Positions 1 to 9,371 of a DNA stretch of 64,000 nt are shown here, one piece after another. The stretch spans positions 1,683,855 through 1,747,854 of the forward strand of contig NZ_SBLB01000001.1 of assembly GCF_004138325.1 (NCBI RefSeq). The letters are read 5' to 3'. A program made the translations under genes and the position numbers. Under the pieces are notes generated by a model. The model saw only the letters and a program-made list of their open reading frames with translations, had not been told where the DNA came from and did not search any database. This DNA comes from Spirosoma sordidisoli (GTDB lineage Bacteria; Bacteroidota; Bacteroidia; Cytophagales; Spirosomataceae). Each line of letters opens with the position of its first letter. Within the stretch, counting starts at the first letter, position 1.

Positions 1-489
1 CGGGCTATATCGGGGGTTTACTCCGCCGAAGTTTCGGACGACGAGAATTTCCGGATGGCCCGCCAGATGGCCGATCAGTTTGCCGAACTCGACGGTCGGC
101 GCCCCCGCATTCTGGTGGCGAAAATGGGGCAGGACGGCCACGACCGGGGCGCCAAGATCATTGCTACCAGCTTTGCCGATCTCGGCTTCGATGTCGACAT
201 GGGTCCGTTGTTTCAGACACCCGCCGAAGTAGCCCGGCAAGCGGCCGAAAACGATGTGCACCTGGTAGGGGTGTCGAGCCTGGCCGCTGGTCATAAAACC
301 CTGGTCCCCCAGCTCATCGATGAACTCAGACAAATTGGCCGCGATGACATTATGGTCATTGCAGGCGGGGTCATTCCGGCGGCTGACTATCAGTACCTCT
401 ACGACGCGGGGGTCAAGGGTGTTTTCGGGCCGGGCACGGTTATCTCGGTAGCGGCCCAGAAAATTCTGACGGAGCTGATGGCTACGTAG
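1..489 (+). CDS. Methylmalonyl-CoA mutase, C-terminal part (cobalamin-binding domain), 5' truncated by window
   Basis: The frame is open from base 1, so only the last 162 residues are visible. They form the B12-binding Rossmann-like domain of the large mutase subunit. The D-x-H-x-x-G cobalamin motif reads DGHDRG, with the lower-ligand His at bases 139-141. A later GG-V/I-P stretch ([10 protein letters not shown]) and the closing GPGT loop are also typical. The enzyme interconverts methylmalonyl-CoA and succinyl-CoA in propionate metabolism, in the cytoplasm. The stop codon overlaps the convergent histidine kinase gene by 8 bp. The catalytic TIM barrel would lie upstream of the window. Confidence 0.93.
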   Translation, partial: RAISGVYSAEVSDDENFRMARQMADQFAELDGRRPRILVAKMGQDGHDRGAKIIATSFADLGFDVDMGPLFQTPAEVARQAAENDVHLVGVSSLAAGHKTLVPQLIDELRQIGRDDIMVIAGGVIPAADYQYLYDAGVKGVFGPGTVISVAAQKILTELMAT

Positions 490-1717
490 CCGCTTCGTCG
501 GCCGGCCAGTAAAGCGTGAAGGTAGCCCCGACGCCGGGCTGTCCGTCGGCGGTGATGATCCCACCGTGATGGTCCATGATACGCTGGCAAAGTGCGAGCC
601 CCGTTCCGGTGCCGGCGGGGGTGTCGCCAGTACTGTTCAGCCGCTGAAACAGACCGAAAATCTTCTGGTTATAGACTGGATCGAAACCCATACCGTTATC
701 GGCCACCGTAAGCCTGTGGCAGGTAGCCGACTTGATAGCGGCCTCTGTAGGCACCTCGCTGGACGAAACTTTGCCGTAGGTGATCTGAATCACCGGTTTT
801 ACGTCGGGTCGGGTATACGTAAGCGCGTTTCGGAGCAGGTTTTGCAGCAACTGCCCGAACATGAACTCCACGACCGATACAACAGGCAGCGGATCGGTTA
901 TAAGGGTTGCTTGCTGCTGCCCGATAGGCTCCTCCAGCTGGTTTTGAAGCTGAGTCAGTAACTGGTTCAAATCCACCAGCTGACGCGGGCGGACCACCAG
1001 ATTGGTACGGGCGTAAGCAGCCAGGTTTTTGATCAGCGCCTGCATCCGTTCGGCGGACTGCATCGACCGGTTAAAATAGGTCTGCCCTTCTGTCGAGAGC
1101 CGATTTGCCTCGCGTTCCAGAATCAGGCTGTTGAACATCCGGATTTTACGCAGCGGCTCCTGCAGGTCGTGGCTGGCCGCAAAGGAAAAAGCACTCAGTT
1201 CGGCGTTGCGCTTCTCAAGCTCGCGGTTTTTTTCGGCCAGTTGGCGGTTCAGGTGCTCCAGATGCAGTTCCTGCTGCTTGCGGGCGGTGATGTTCATATC
1301 GATCCCGAACACGCCCAGCGGCTCACCCTTCTCATTATGAATAATACGCCCGATGGTGTGGATAAAGATTTCCCGGCCCAGTTTGTCGTAGCGCCGGTAC
1401 TCCATCTCCAGATCCTCCCCGTTCAGCGCCCGCCCGATGGCACTCTGAAGAATAGGCAGGTCATCGACGTGGGTGGTCTGGGCCACACTGTCCAGGTCTA
1501 CCTCTATCTCGCCAGGTTCGTAGCCCCAGAACAGATACATCTCGGGACTCCACCGAATCCGGGTATCGCCAAAGTACCACTCCCAGCTGGCCATACCAGC
1601 CATGCGCTGCGCCTGACTCAGCTGGGCCTCACGCAACAGCAGTTTCTCACGAATAGCGCGCTGCGATTCATCCGAATCAGTATCGGCGGGAACAGAATTA
1701 ATGGGCATACTCTTCAT
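482..1717 (-). CDS. PAS-domain sensor histidine kinase
   Basis: This is a 411-residue cytoplasmic-looking kinase with no membrane segment. A PAS fold with its PAC tail covers about residues 35-150, a coiled coil about 150-180. The phosphoacceptor box is [10 protein letters not shown] (His about 183), of the phytochrome-like HisKA type. The ATPase domain has an N box (NLLRNALTY), G1 (VADNGMGFD) and G2 (GTGTGLALC). The frame continues 72 nt upstream to a TTG, but I chose the ATG at 1717 because a TAnnTTTG box lies at 1747-1754; the ATG at 1708 is also possible. No response regulator is adjacent, so it may be an orphan kinase. The sensed signal is unknown. Confidence 0.88.
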   Translation of the reverse strand: MKSMPINSVPADTDSDESQRAIREKLLLREAQLSQAQRMAGMASWEWYFGDTRIRWSPEMYLFWGYEPGEIEVDLDSVAQTTHVDDLPILQSAIGRALNGEDLEMEYRRYDKLGREIFIHTIGRIIHNEKGEPLGVFGIDMNITARKQQELHLEHLNRQLAEKNRELEKRNAELSAFSFAASHDLQEPLRKIRMFNSLILEREANRLSTEGQTYFNRSMQSAERMQALIKNLAAYARTNLVVRPRQLVDLNQLLTQLQNQLEEPIGQQQATLITDPLPVVSVVEFMFGQLLQNLLRNALTYTRPDVKPVIQITYGKVSSSEVPTEAAIKSATCHRLTVADNGMGFDPVYNQKIFGLFQRLNSTGDTPAGTGTGLALCQRIMDHHGGIITADGQPGVGATFTLYWPADEAAT

Positions 1718-1746
1718 ACACAGCAACCGGCCATACACAGGCTCAT

Positions 1747-1754
1747 CAAAAGTA
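1747..1754 (-). promoter_or_regulatory. Putative Bacteroidota -7 box for the PAS kinase
   Basis: On the minus strand this reads TACTTTTG, matching TAnnTTTG. It lies 29 nt upstream of the ATG at 1717 and inside the possible TTG-started extension, which argues for the shorter protein. No convincing -33 element was seen. Confidence 0.45.
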
Positions 1755-1928
1755 CTCCCTTTTCCGGCCGTGACTCCCAGTAATATCAAATAAAACTGGC
1801 TTAGCTAATTATCTACACAAAACTCACCAGTTGGTATGAAAAACAAGCCAGCCCGTAAACTGTTTACGCGTAGCCAGGCCGGGCGCAGGCAGCCATACGC
1901 TTACCGACGGCCCGTTTGCCTGGAGCCA

Positions 1929-1973
1929 CAAAAAAAACTGGGTACCTGACCAGCGAACCGGTCTGATACCCAG
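1929..1973 (-). terminator. Rho-independent terminator of the TMTC-like gene
   Basis: Arms CTGGGTA (1938-1944) and TACCCAG (1967-1973) form a hairpin. Read leftward it is followed by a run of T (A run at 1930-1937 on the plus strand). It lies just past the stop codon at 1994. Confidence 0.7.
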
Positions 1974-1993
1974 CATATGTACAGCGACGAAAC

Positions 1994-4153
1994 TTAGTAC
2001 TTGTTCAGAATCGAGTCGGGCAGGGCTTTGACGTCAAGTCCGGTTGCTTTCATCAACGCGGCCCGGTTGTTCTGCCCGTCTACGTAAGCCGGGTTAACCA
2101 CCATAGATCGGTTGTAGTAGTACGAAGCCAGCTCGAGTTTTTGCCGGTTGTTCTGCGCAAAACCTTCGCCCTGATAAATCACGCCCAGGTTATTATAGGC
2201 AGGAGCATAGGCATTGGCCGCCCGAATGGTCTGCTTGTAGTAATACTTGGCCGAGTCTACGTTAGGCGTAATTTTCTGGAAGACGTAAGCCATCGAGAAG
2301 TAAGCTTCGCCGAAGTTGGGGTAGATACGGGTCGACTCCTGCAGGTGGTCAAGCGCCCAGCGGCCGTGTTTGTTGGCCCGGGCAATGTTACTATCGATCA
2401 GGGCCTGTCCTTTTTTCACCTGCTCGAGCGTTGGCTTGGGCTTGATGCCGTTCACGGCATTGGCAATGGAGTCGGCCTTGGCCCGGTCTTTCAGTCCTTT
2501 CTCGATCCATTCGTTGGCCACGTGACGCTGTACCTGACAGCTGGTAGGCGCGTAAGGCAGGGCCGAGTTGAACAGCACGAAGTTATTCTCCCAGTCGCGG
2601 TTGCGCTCCACGGTTTTGAACGAATAAAGGCCGGCCACTACCGCCATGAGCCCCAGCAGGGACGCATAACGAACCGGTACGGGCTTGCCATCCGTTGGCT
2701 CAGCGCCAGCAGCCCCCCGCACCAGCAGTTTTTGCAGCGCCCATACCAGCACGAAGGCAAAGCCCATAACAGCCGCATAGGTAAACCGCTCGGCAAAAAT
2801 GCCGCCCCGCATCCAGATAAAGCCGAGTCCGGGCGCCATGGTAACAAAGAACCAGAAGATACCGAACCCCCAGAGCGTGCGCTGAACGAAGCCGCGCCAG
2901 GCCAGCACCAGCAGACCGATCAGCGAGAAAAAGCCCGCCCAGGTCATTATATCGCCTTTGCTACCCGACGGAATTACGTTGAACGAATAGTCGTAGACCA
3001 GCGGATGCGGCAGCGCGAGCAGCCGGATGTAGTACAGCAGGAATTTGAACGTGGTCGATTTTTCGGTCTGCAGAATCTTGTAGGGGTAGTTGGCCCAGTC
3101 AACGGGGGGCGTACCGCTGAGCGTACCGATCATCTTCTGTTTCTGGTAGAAGAACAGAGCCGCCACGATCAGAAACGGCCACAAACTGATCAGCGACTGC
3201 CAAACGTTTCGGCGGGCAAACCAGTACTGCATGGCCGGAATCAGGGCCAGGCTTACGATAGACGACTCTTTGGAAAGGAACGCGAAATAGAGCGAGGCAC
3301 AGGCCAGCCCCAGCCAGCTTCCGGACAGGGCGCCCATGATAATGACGCCCATGATACCGCCTGCCGTGCTGCCAAAGGTATTGACCATCAGACTACTGCC
3401 GATTACCCAGCCAGCAATCACCGAAAACAGGCCCAGCAAACCACCCAGCGGCCAGTCAGAAACAGGGCCTTTGAACCAGAGCGATTCGGTCGATTCGAGA
3501 TGTTTCCAGTACGAGAGCAGCATCAGGCTGATGAACAGAAAGCTCAATATCTCGTCGCGACCTTTGATGTTGGCCACGATCTCCGTATGAATCGGATGCG
3601 CGATAAACACCAGCCCGATCAGGAACGCGATAATGGTTTTTCGGTCGAGCCATTTCTGTAGCAGCACGCCCAGCACCAGGCCGGTCAGCGCATAGAGCCC
3701 GGTATTGATCATATGGCTGATGTTCGGATCGTCTTTGAAATACTGCTGCTCAAGCGCGAACGTTATCAGCGACAGCGGGCGGTAGTAGCCAAGGGATATG
3801 TTGCTGAAGTGCCAGAACTCGGTCCGGAGCAGGTCCGGAATACCGGCAAAGCCTTTTTTCACGAACAGGTTCTGCCCGATAGCGGCAATATCATCGAGCG
3901 CGTACTGATGACCGAAGGTATTTACGTAAAGAACCCCACCAAGCAGGGCCAGCAGGACGGGCGGCCACCAGGCTACCCGACGTTTACTGATTGGCAGATC
4001 GGAAGTCGACGACTCGGCCAGACGCGTGGCAGCTGGCCGGACCGACGACTCGGCCGTCCGTACCGGTGCCGTCCGTATAGAACTGGTGGCGGGCGCTGGG
4101 GCTGGTTTGGGGGCCACCGGACGGGGGCCGATGGGTTGCTTTTTTTTGGCCAT
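1994..4153 (-). CDS. TMTC-like multipass membrane protein with C-terminal TPRs (putative GT-C glycosyltransferase)
   Basis: This 719-residue protein starts with a basic, Pro/Ala-rich cytoplasmic tail (about 1-58), then about a dozen hydrophobic segments to residue 510, then a soluble TPR region with repeats at about 610-700. The first outer loop carries an Asp pair (YALDDIAAIG), followed by YYRPLS and HPIHTEIVANIKGRDEI. These match the TMTC/DUF1736 GT-C family, which transfers sugars from lipid donors in eukaryotes; the bacterial role is not established. It stands alone, divergent from the endonuclease gene, with its own terminator. A glycosyltransferase function is inference from family; membrane-TPR architecture is directly visible. 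Confidence 0.8.
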   Translation of the reverse strand: MAKKKQPIGPRPVAPKPAPAPATSSIRTAPVRTAESSVRPAATRLAESSTSDLPISKRRVAWWPPVLLALLGGVLYVNTFGHQYALDDIAAIGQNLFVKKGFAGIPDLLRTEFWHFSNISLGYYRPLSLITFALEQQYFKDDPNISHMINTGLYALTGLVLGVLLQKWLDRKTIIAFLIGLVFIAHPIHTEIVANIKGRDEILSFLFISLMLLSYWKHLESTESLWFKGPVSDWPLGGLLGLFSVIAGWVIGSSLMVNTFGSTAGGIMGVIIMGALSGSWLGLACASLYFAFLSKESSIVSLALIPAMQYWFARRNVWQSLISLWPFLIVAALFFYQKQKMIGTLSGTPPVDWANYPYKILQTEKSTTFKFLLYYIRLLALPHPLVYDYSFNVIPSGSKGDIMTWAGFFSLIGLLVLAWRGFVQRTLWGFGIFWFFVTMAPGLGFIWMRGGIFAERFTYAAVMGFAFVLVWALQKLLVRGAAGAEPTDGKPVPVRYASLLGLMAVVAGLYSFKTVERNRDWENNFVLFNSALPYAPTSCQVQRHVANEWIEKGLKDRAKADSIANAVNGIKPKPTLEQVKKGQALIDSNIARANKHGRWALDHLQESTRIYPNFGEAYFSMAYVFQKITPNVDSAKYYYKQTIRAANAYAPAYNNLGVIYQGEGFAQNNRQKLELASYYYNRSMVVNPAYVDGQNNRAALMKATGLDVKALPDSILNKY

Positions 4154-4261
4154 AACAGCAGGGTACTGTCTTTATTTTAGGTCAATTTTGCGGCTCCATA
4201 AATTTACTCGCTAGAGTAAGAAGAAACCGGTTACGTATATTCATTGTAAAGTTCCGCAAGA

Positions 4262-5137
4262 ATGTCAGCAAAATCAATTCAGGTGATACATCAGCTCAGA
4301 ACTATTGCGCTTCTGGTAAGCATAGCGGCTACCCTCAGCGCCTGTCGTGGCATTCGTACACCGGCTCCGCAGGCGGCTGATCTGCTCAGGGCCGACAACC
4401 TGGCCCTGGGCAACCCCAGCGCGGCCTCTACCGCCGACCCGGACAACTACCTGCTCGCCAAACGTCAGTACACTCTTTCGTATAGCCGCAGTCGGGGCAT
4501 AGCGAACTGGGTAAGCTGGCACCTCAACCAGTCCTGGAAAGGAAATGTCCGCCGAACGGATGAGTTCAGACCCGACCCGACCCTGCCTGCTGGCTGGTAT
4601 GCTGCCCGCCCGGCCGATTATACCAACACGGGCTTCGACCGGGGACACCTGTGCCCCTCCGACGATCGCGACGCGACCCCGGAAGATAATGCGGCTACCT
4701 TTCTCCTATCCAACATCGTGCCACAAGCCCCGCGCCACAATCGCGAAGTCTGGCGATCGCTCGAAGAATATGAACGGCAACTCATAGCCGACGGTAGCGA
4801 TGTATATGTTCTGGCCGGTACCAGCGGCACCGGGGGCACCGGCAATAACGGGTATGCCAGCTCGCTGGCAGGTGGAAAGCTGACCGTTCCGGCCGCGCTC
4901 TGGAAAATTATCGTCGTGGTTCCGGCCGGGGCTGATAAAACATTTCAGCTTACCACGGCTACGCGGCTGATTGCCGTCACAATCCCCAACACCCAAACGG
5001 CAGCCGACAAACCCTGGCGCGCTTACCTGACCTCTGTCGATGCGCTGGAACGGCTGACCGGGTATGATTTTCTGTCGGCCGTACCGACCGATGTTCAACA
5101 GGTTATCGAAGCCCGAATCGATAGCGGAAGCCTCTAA
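4262..5137 (+). CDS. DNA/RNA non-specific endonuclease, lipoprotein
   Basis: This 291-residue protein has a signal peptide ending in the lipobox LSAC (Cys28), so it should be a lipid-anchored envelope protein. The active site is FDRGHLCPS with His129 as general base, and Asn160 in [11 protein letters not shown] fits the metal ligand of the Serratia nuclease/NUC1 family. These enzymes cut DNA and RNA without sequence preference using one Mg ion, so a nutrient-scavenging or extracellular-DNA role is likely. The ATG at 4262 directly precedes the signal peptide. It is followed by a strong bidirectional terminator. Confidence 0.93.
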   Translation: MSAKSIQVIHQLRTIALLVSIAATLSACRGIRTPAPQAADLLRADNLALGNPSAASTADPDNYLLAKRQYTLSYSRSRGIANWVSWHLNQSWKGNVRRTDEFRPDPTLPAGWYAARPADYTNTGFDRGHLCPSDDRDATPEDNAATFLLSNIVPQAPRHNREVWRSLEEYERQLIADGSDVYVLAGTSGTGGTGNNGYASSLAGGKLTVPAALWKIIVVVPAGADKTFQLTTATRLIAVTIPNTQTAADKPWRAYLTSVDALERLTGYDFLSAVPTDVQQVIEARIDSGSL

Positions 5138-5138
5138 C

Positions 5139-5170
5139 AAAAAAGCCCGGCTACTCAGCCGGGCTTTTTT
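5139..5170. terminator. Bidirectional terminator between endonuclease and desaturase genes
   Basis: A perfect 8-bp stem GCCCGGCT/AGCCGGGC (5145-5152 and 5157-5164) with a 4-nt loop is flanked by A6 on the left and T6 on the right, so it can stop transcription from both convergent genes. Confidence 0.9.
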
Positions 5171-5171
5171 G

Positions 5172-6245
5172 TTACGCCAGTGTTGGCACTGCCGGCACCT
5201 CCTGCCGAAGCGGTATGCGCTGGGTTCTGTATTTGAGAAGCGCGATCGCGTCCTGATCATCGGCAAACGTATTGTTCAGGTTGACCATGTGCGCGGCCAG
5301 CACATCGTAGCGCCCCCGCATGAGCAGAAAGAAAATCTGCAGAAAATCGAGCCCGTCGAAAACGATGGCCCGGTGCTGAGCGTACTTATCGATTGTTTTC
5401 TGGAAAAAAGTCGGGTGTTCGGTCCAGTGCATGGCGGGCCGGACGTGGTGGCTGATGTGGTACCCATCGTTCCAGCATTTCTTGTTATACTTCACGTTGA
5501 TGCAGGTAATGCTGTTTTTGTAGGCATTCCCCGGGTCCTGCCCGTCGACGAAGGCGTGCTGGGTCCAGTTGCCGAGCATGGCAATCAGCCGGTAGATCAC
5601 CAGCGGCAGCAGGAAGACCATCACCGTTGCCGGCCAGTTGATAAAGCACAGTCCAATGCAGACGATCGCAAAAATAGTTTCGCCGATCAGTGCCCGCCTG
5701 GCCAGCTTCGGCCGGTTTTTCCAGCGCAGATAGGCCAGCAGGTCGTATACACCCCGCACGAAAAACTGTCCAAAATAGGCCAGAAAGCTCCGGAAGCTAT
5801 CCCGCTGGAACATCATCGTGCTGCTTTCGTCATCCTCCAGGTTATTTTCCGGATGGTGCATGCCTATGTGGTGGCTGTAATAGGTTTCGGGGGTGTGGCC
5901 GAAGAAAGGCGCCACGATCCAGGGCAGGTAGTTATTGAGCCAGCCGTATTCCGGTTTGAAGAAAGGGCGGTGACTGGTGCAGTGGAGCATCAGCCCGAAC
6001 GGCCCTTTGAACATGAAGTTACTGATAAAAAAATGGACCGCAGCGGCCGCCCACCACATCCAGCTGAAGAGCGGGAGCAGAAAAAGCGACACCGCCAGCG
6101 GAATGAGGGTAAAGGTGATGCGGAGGGTCAGGTAAATGAACGGCAGATCGCGTTCGTCTTTGATATACTGGAGAAAAAAACGATCGACCTGGTTGTAGGA
6201 ACGGCTCGTAAAAACAGGGTCATAGATAGCGTTAAGAGTTTTCAT
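5172..6245 (-). CDS. Membrane fatty acid desaturase/hydroxylase family protein
   Basis: This 357-residue multipass protein has the His boxes of the membrane di-iron desaturase family: HCTSH (88-92), HHIGMHH (125-131) and a C-terminal HISHH followed by HWTEHP. These bind two irons and insert a double bond or hydroxyl in acyl chains using oxygen and an electron donor. The hydrophobic pairs before the first box (about 40-80) and between the second and third boxes fit the family topology. It is monocistronic, with a terminator shared with the convergent endonuclease gene. The substrate (fatty acid, sterol-like or carotenoid) cannot be decided here. Confidence 0.88.
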   Translation of the reverse strand: MKTLNAIYDPVFTSRSYNQVDRFFLQYIKDERDLPFIYLTLRITFTLIPLAVSLFLLPLFSWMWWAAAAVHFFISNFMFKGPFGLMLHCTSHRPFFKPEYGWLNNYLPWIVAPFFGHTPETYYSHHIGMHHPENNLEDDESSTMMFQRDSFRSFLAYFGQFFVRGVYDLLAYLRWKNRPKLARRALIGETIFAIVCIGLCFINWPATVMVFLLPLVIYRLIAMLGNWTQHAFVDGQDPGNAYKNSITCINVKYNKKCWNDGYHISHHVRPAMHWTEHPTFFQKTIDKYAQHRAIVFDGLDFLQIFFLLMRGRYDVLAAHMVNLNNTFADDQDAIALLKYRTQRIPLRQEVPAVPTLA

Positions 6246-6378
6246 CGAAGCGGTATAACGTACAAGATTACTACTTGTAAAAAAGAGCCTGACAGTTTCA
6301 ATTGCTGTTACGACAATCGAAACTGCCCAGGCCCTCTGACAATTATAACGAAAAAATACTAATTAGATTGGACCAGGT

Positions 6379-7275
6379 CTATTTTTTTGCAACTGCGTGA
6401 CCGCCAAACTCATTACGCAGGGCCGCCACTACTTTACCCGTGAAGGTATCATCCTGAAGCGACCGATACCGAGTGATGAGCGAGAGGGCGATAACGGGCG
6501 TTGGTACGCCGAGATCGAGCGCCGTTTCGAGGGTCCATTTTCCTTCACCCGATGAGAACATACGGCCCTGAATTTCGTCGAGCCGGGCGTCTTTCCGGAA
6601 GGCGTTTTCGGTTAGCTCCATCAGCCAGCCGCGAATCACCGACCCGTTGCTCCACATGCGGGCCACGGCCTCGAAGTCGAAGGGAAACTGGCTCTTCTCC
6701 AGCACTTCAAAACCCTCGGCTATGGATTGCATCATGCCATACTCGATCCCATTGTGGACCATCTTGGTAAAGTGTCCACTACCCGCCGGGCCGGTATACA
6801 GATAGCCATTATCGACCGAAATGTCGTTGAAAACGGGGTGGAGCGGTTCAATTACGTCAGCATCGCCCCCGACCATAGTACAGGCTCCGTTGAGTGCGCC
6901 GTTGATTCCGCCACTGGTACCACAATCCAGATACCCGATGCCTTTTTCTTTCAGATAGGCATGCCGCCGGATCGAGTCCTTGTAGTGCGAATTGCCACCA
7001 TCAATGACCGTATCACCGGCCTGCATGACAGCCAGTAGCTGCTCAATCACATTGTCGATCAGGGGACCGGCCGGAATCATCATCCATAAGACGCGCTTTT
7101 CAGGCAGGGCGTTATAAAGGTCCTGAAGGGAGGTAACCCCCTGCGCTCCAACCGTCGTGATCGCTTTTGCCAGGTCCTCGTTGATATCATAGCCGACAAC
7201 CGTATGTCCGTGTTTCACTAAGTTACTGACGAGATTAAATCCCATCTTGCCTAAGCCAATGAATCCAATATGCAT
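6379..7275 (-). CDS. gnd: 6-phosphogluconate dehydrogenase (decarboxylating), short form
   Basis: This 298-residue enzyme oxidises and decarboxylates 6-phosphogluconate to ribulose 5-phosphate in the pentose phosphate pathway. The N-terminal Rossmann motif is GFIGLGKMG. The second strand ends in Asp (VGYDIN), where NADP forms have a basic pocket, so NAD preference is likely (inference). The substrate loop GTSGGINGA and the catalytic segment KMVHNGIEYGM are intact. Length fits the YqeC/GndA-like short class (about 300 rather than about 470). The ATG at 7275 was chosen; an upstream TTG adds only three residues. The upstream side is the AT-rich gap. Confidence 0.92.
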   Translation of the reverse strand: MHIGFIGLGKMGFNLVSNLVKHGHTVVGYDINEDLAKAITTVGAQGVTSLQDLYNALPEKRVLWMMIPAGPLIDNVIEQLLAVMQAGDTVIDGGNSHYKDSIRRHAYLKEKGIGYLDCGTSGGINGALNGACTMVGGDADVIEPLHPVFNDISVDNGYLYTGPAGSGHFTKMVHNGIEYGMMQSIAEGFEVLEKSQFPFDFEAVARMWSNGSVIRGWLMELTENAFRKDARLDEIQGRMFSSGEGKWTLETALDLGVPTPVIALSLITRYRSLQDDTFTGKVVAALRNEFGGHAVAKK

Positions 7276-7607
7276 AACTACCAATGGTTTGAGCGGTCAA
7301 ATTGGCGATTTTTTCCCAGAGTATGGCCCCAACTACCGACAGTTTTATGCAATCAACTCCTGAGCAGTCTTAGTTTAACCCATAGTCTAATCTATTCACT
7401 ATATCTGCACTCCCATTTTTATATACTATAAATAAATAAAAGTATATTTATTCGATAAAATAACATAAAACTAATTTTTAATATAAATAATGCAACTAGT
7501 AGTAATTATTTACTATCTAGGTTACAAAAACAGCAATAATCATACCTATTCCAGAATGTTTCTAATTAGATTTGTTGGACAATTTCTCTGATTACTAGCC
7601 CATTTAA
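7276..7607. other. AT-rich intergenic region between gnd and the TPR gene
   Basis: About 330 bp without a credible gene, mostly A/T between 7380 and 7600 and strikingly unlike the GC-rich surroundings. It must hold the divergent promoters of gnd and the TPR gene. The only recognisable element is the -7-like box at 7567-7574. Confidence 0.6.
7567..7574 (+). promoter_or_regulatory. Putative -7 box for the TPR gene
   Basis: The sequence TAGATTTG matches TAnnTTTG and lies 33 nt upstream of the ATG at 7608. No clear -33 element is seen. Confidence 0.4.
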
Positions 7608-8975
7608 ATGTTTATGAGGTATCTTTTCCTACTTTGTACTATTTGTTCCTTTACGCTATGTGCATCATCAACAAACGCCCAGCAAACGGCGGCAGATTTC
7701 TTCAACGAAGGTGTTACCAAGAGTAATGCTAAGGATTACACGGGTGCGTTACAGGCGTTCACGTCGGCCATTATTCTCAATCCTGAAAATGCTCCCAGTT
7801 ATTACAACAGAGCATTGGCCAAAATCAGCCTGAACGACATCCAAGGCTCTAACCTTGACCTCGACATAGCGCTGGACCTCAATCCCAGCGATGCCAATGC
7901 GTATCTCTACCGCGGCCTTAATCGGACCCGTCAGGAGGATTTCCGGGGCGCTATGCAGGATTTTAACCGGGCTATTGAGCTGAGTCCCAACGATGCGCTG
8001 CTCTACTACCAGCGGGGTCTTTGCCGCCTGCAGATCAATTATATCAACAGCGCCCTGTCTGACTTTAACAAAGCGGCCGCCCTGGCGCCTACCGACGTCA
8101 ATATCCTGACGGCGCGGGGCAACTGTAAGATGCAGCTCAACGACAATAAAGGCGCCCTAGCCGATTATAGTCTGGCCCTCGAGAAGTCACCCAACAAGAC
8201 ACAAGCACTGGCTGGACGCGGTTACGCCCGTTACAAAATCGATGACCTCAAAGGAGCCATGAACGATTTTAACCGGGCGCTGGAAATCAGTAAGGACGAT
8301 GCTGAACTCTACTATCGGCGCGGTCTTGTCAAAGGTAGATTGGGTGATTTCGCTAATGCGGTTCTCGATTTTGACAAAACAATCTCGCTGGCTCCCAATC
8401 ATTTTAAAGCACTGTTTAGCCGGGGTTTTTGCAAGAGTCGGCTCGACAGCCCCAAGCAGGCAGTAGCTGATATTGACAAGTCGATCGAGATGGGCAATCT
8501 GACAACCCAGACCAAAGCCTATTACAGCGAATTTATCACAGCCAGTACGCTGCCTCTGCTGAACTCAGTCGTGCAGGATCGCTACAAAGTCACCGAGCTG
8601 GCTGAAGACCGCTCCGATGCGTATCTGGTTAGAGGTATCTTACGTAACTCAACGGGTGAAGGGAAATCGGCACTGCAGGACCTTAACCGGGCGGTTGAAC
8701 TCAGCCCAACCAACGCTGAAGCCTATTTTGTACGGGGAGTTGTCCGCTCTTCGCTCGGTGATCAGAGAGGTTCTTTGATCGACTGTAACAGCACGATCAA
8801 ACTGAACCCGCGCCATCCTGAAGCGTACTACCTGCGGGGAGTTATTCGGTATGACTCGGGCGATGAGCAAAACGCCTGTGTTGACCTGAGCCGCGCCGGT
8901 GAACTGGGCTATGTTCAGGCTTACAAGATCATCACCGAAAAATGTAATACGCAACGCCCCACGGCTATGCGTTGA
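7608..8975 (+). CDS. Secreted tetratricopeptide-repeat protein
   Basis: This 455-residue protein has a signal peptide ending near CASSTNAQQ, then about eleven TPR units of 34 residues. Most carry the pattern YYxRG/L...ALxDFxxAIxLxP. A non-TPR break at about residues 300-325 (YYSEFITASTLPLLN) divides the array into seven or eight plus three repeats. TPR arrays are protein-binding scaffolds; a periplasmic or outer-membrane adaptor role is inferred. The partner is unknown. It is probably monocistronic, preceded by an AT-rich promoter region and followed by a long hairpin at 8993-9031. Confidence 0.88.
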   Translation: MFMRYLFLLCTICSFTLCASSTNAQQTAADFFNEGVTKSNAKDYTGALQAFTSAIILNPENAPSYYNRALAKISLNDIQGSNLDLDIALDLNPSDANAYLYRGLNRTRQEDFRGAMQDFNRAIELSPNDALLYYQRGLCRLQINYINSALSDFNKAAALAPTDVNILTARGNCKMQLNDNKGALADYSLALEKSPNKTQALAGRGYARYKIDDLKGAMNDFNRALEISKDDAELYYRRGLVKGRLGDFANAVLDFDKTISLAPNHFKALFSRGFCKSRLDSPKQAVADIDKSIEMGNLTTQTKAYYSEFITASTLPLLNSVVQDRYKVTELAEDRSDAYLVRGILRNSTGEGKSALQDLNRAVELSPTNAEAYFVRGVVRSSLGDQRGSLIDCNSTIKLNPRHPEAYYLRGVIRYDSGDEQNACVDLSRAGELGYVQAYKIITEKCNTQRPTAMR

Positions 8976-8992
8976 CCCGGTCACCTGATTCA

Positions 8993-9031
8993 AGCTACTA
9001 AAGCCGTGACAGGGTCACGGCTTTAGTAGCT
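8993..9031. terminator. 17-bp hairpin at the TPR/vanZ convergence
   Basis: Perfect arms AGCTACTAAAGCCGTGA (8993-9009) and TCACGGCTTTAGTAGCT (9015-9031) enclose the 5-nt loop CAGGG. The right arm is also the last codons and stop of the vanZ-like gene. Neither side has a T tract, so termination may be weak or factor-dependent. Confidence 0.6.
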
Positions 9032-9371
9032 TTAGCACGAGCCAGGCCAGGCCTACGCCAAGAACCGTTCCGACGGCGTCGGCCAGCGCGTCGTAGAGGT
9101 CATATGACCGATGAATGAAAGGCATCAGCCCCTGATACACTTCGATCAGGTACCCATAGGCAATGCCCGCCATGATGACCCAACCGGACGATCGGCCCGA
9201 GAGTCGCCACAACAGGCCGAAGCCGACAAAAACACCCGCGTGTATCCATTTATCCTTGTTGGTCAGATCAGGAATGCCATTCCCCGGTAATGAGCAGCCA
9301 ATAAATATGGCCAGGCTCCAGCCGAGCGCCAGAAACTGCATGATCCGGTAGCGATTGAGTACAACATTCAT
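9015..9371 (-). CDS. VanZ-like family membrane protein
   Basis: This 118-residue protein has about four hydrophobic segments and the VanZ-like pattern: SLPGN near the first helix, DKWIHAGVFVGFG (His in the second), IAYGYLIEVYQ and YDLYDALADAVGTVLG. VanZ relatives are small inner-membrane proteins; VanZ itself gives low-level teicoplanin resistance, but most relatives have no known role. The gene overlaps gldF by 4 bp (TCAT on the plus strand), so it is translationally coupled as the last gene of the leftward block. Its stop lies inside the 8993-9031 hairpin. Confidence 0.85.
   Translation of the reverse strand: MNVVLNRYRIMQFLALGWSLAIFIGCSLPGNGIPDLTNKDKWIHAGVFVGFGLLWRLSGRSSGWVIMAGIAYGYLIEVYQGLMPFIHRSYDLYDALADAVGTVLGVGLAWLVLKLLKP

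Noticed and set aside
1718-1789. N-terminal extension of the PAS kinase to a TTG at 1789
   Set aside because: The extension lies over a TAnnTTTG box and has no family likeness; the ATG at 1717 is better placed.
5064-6362. 432-codon frame opposite the desaturase
   Set aside because: Antisense shadow of a conserved gene, low in hydrophobic structure and running through a terminator.
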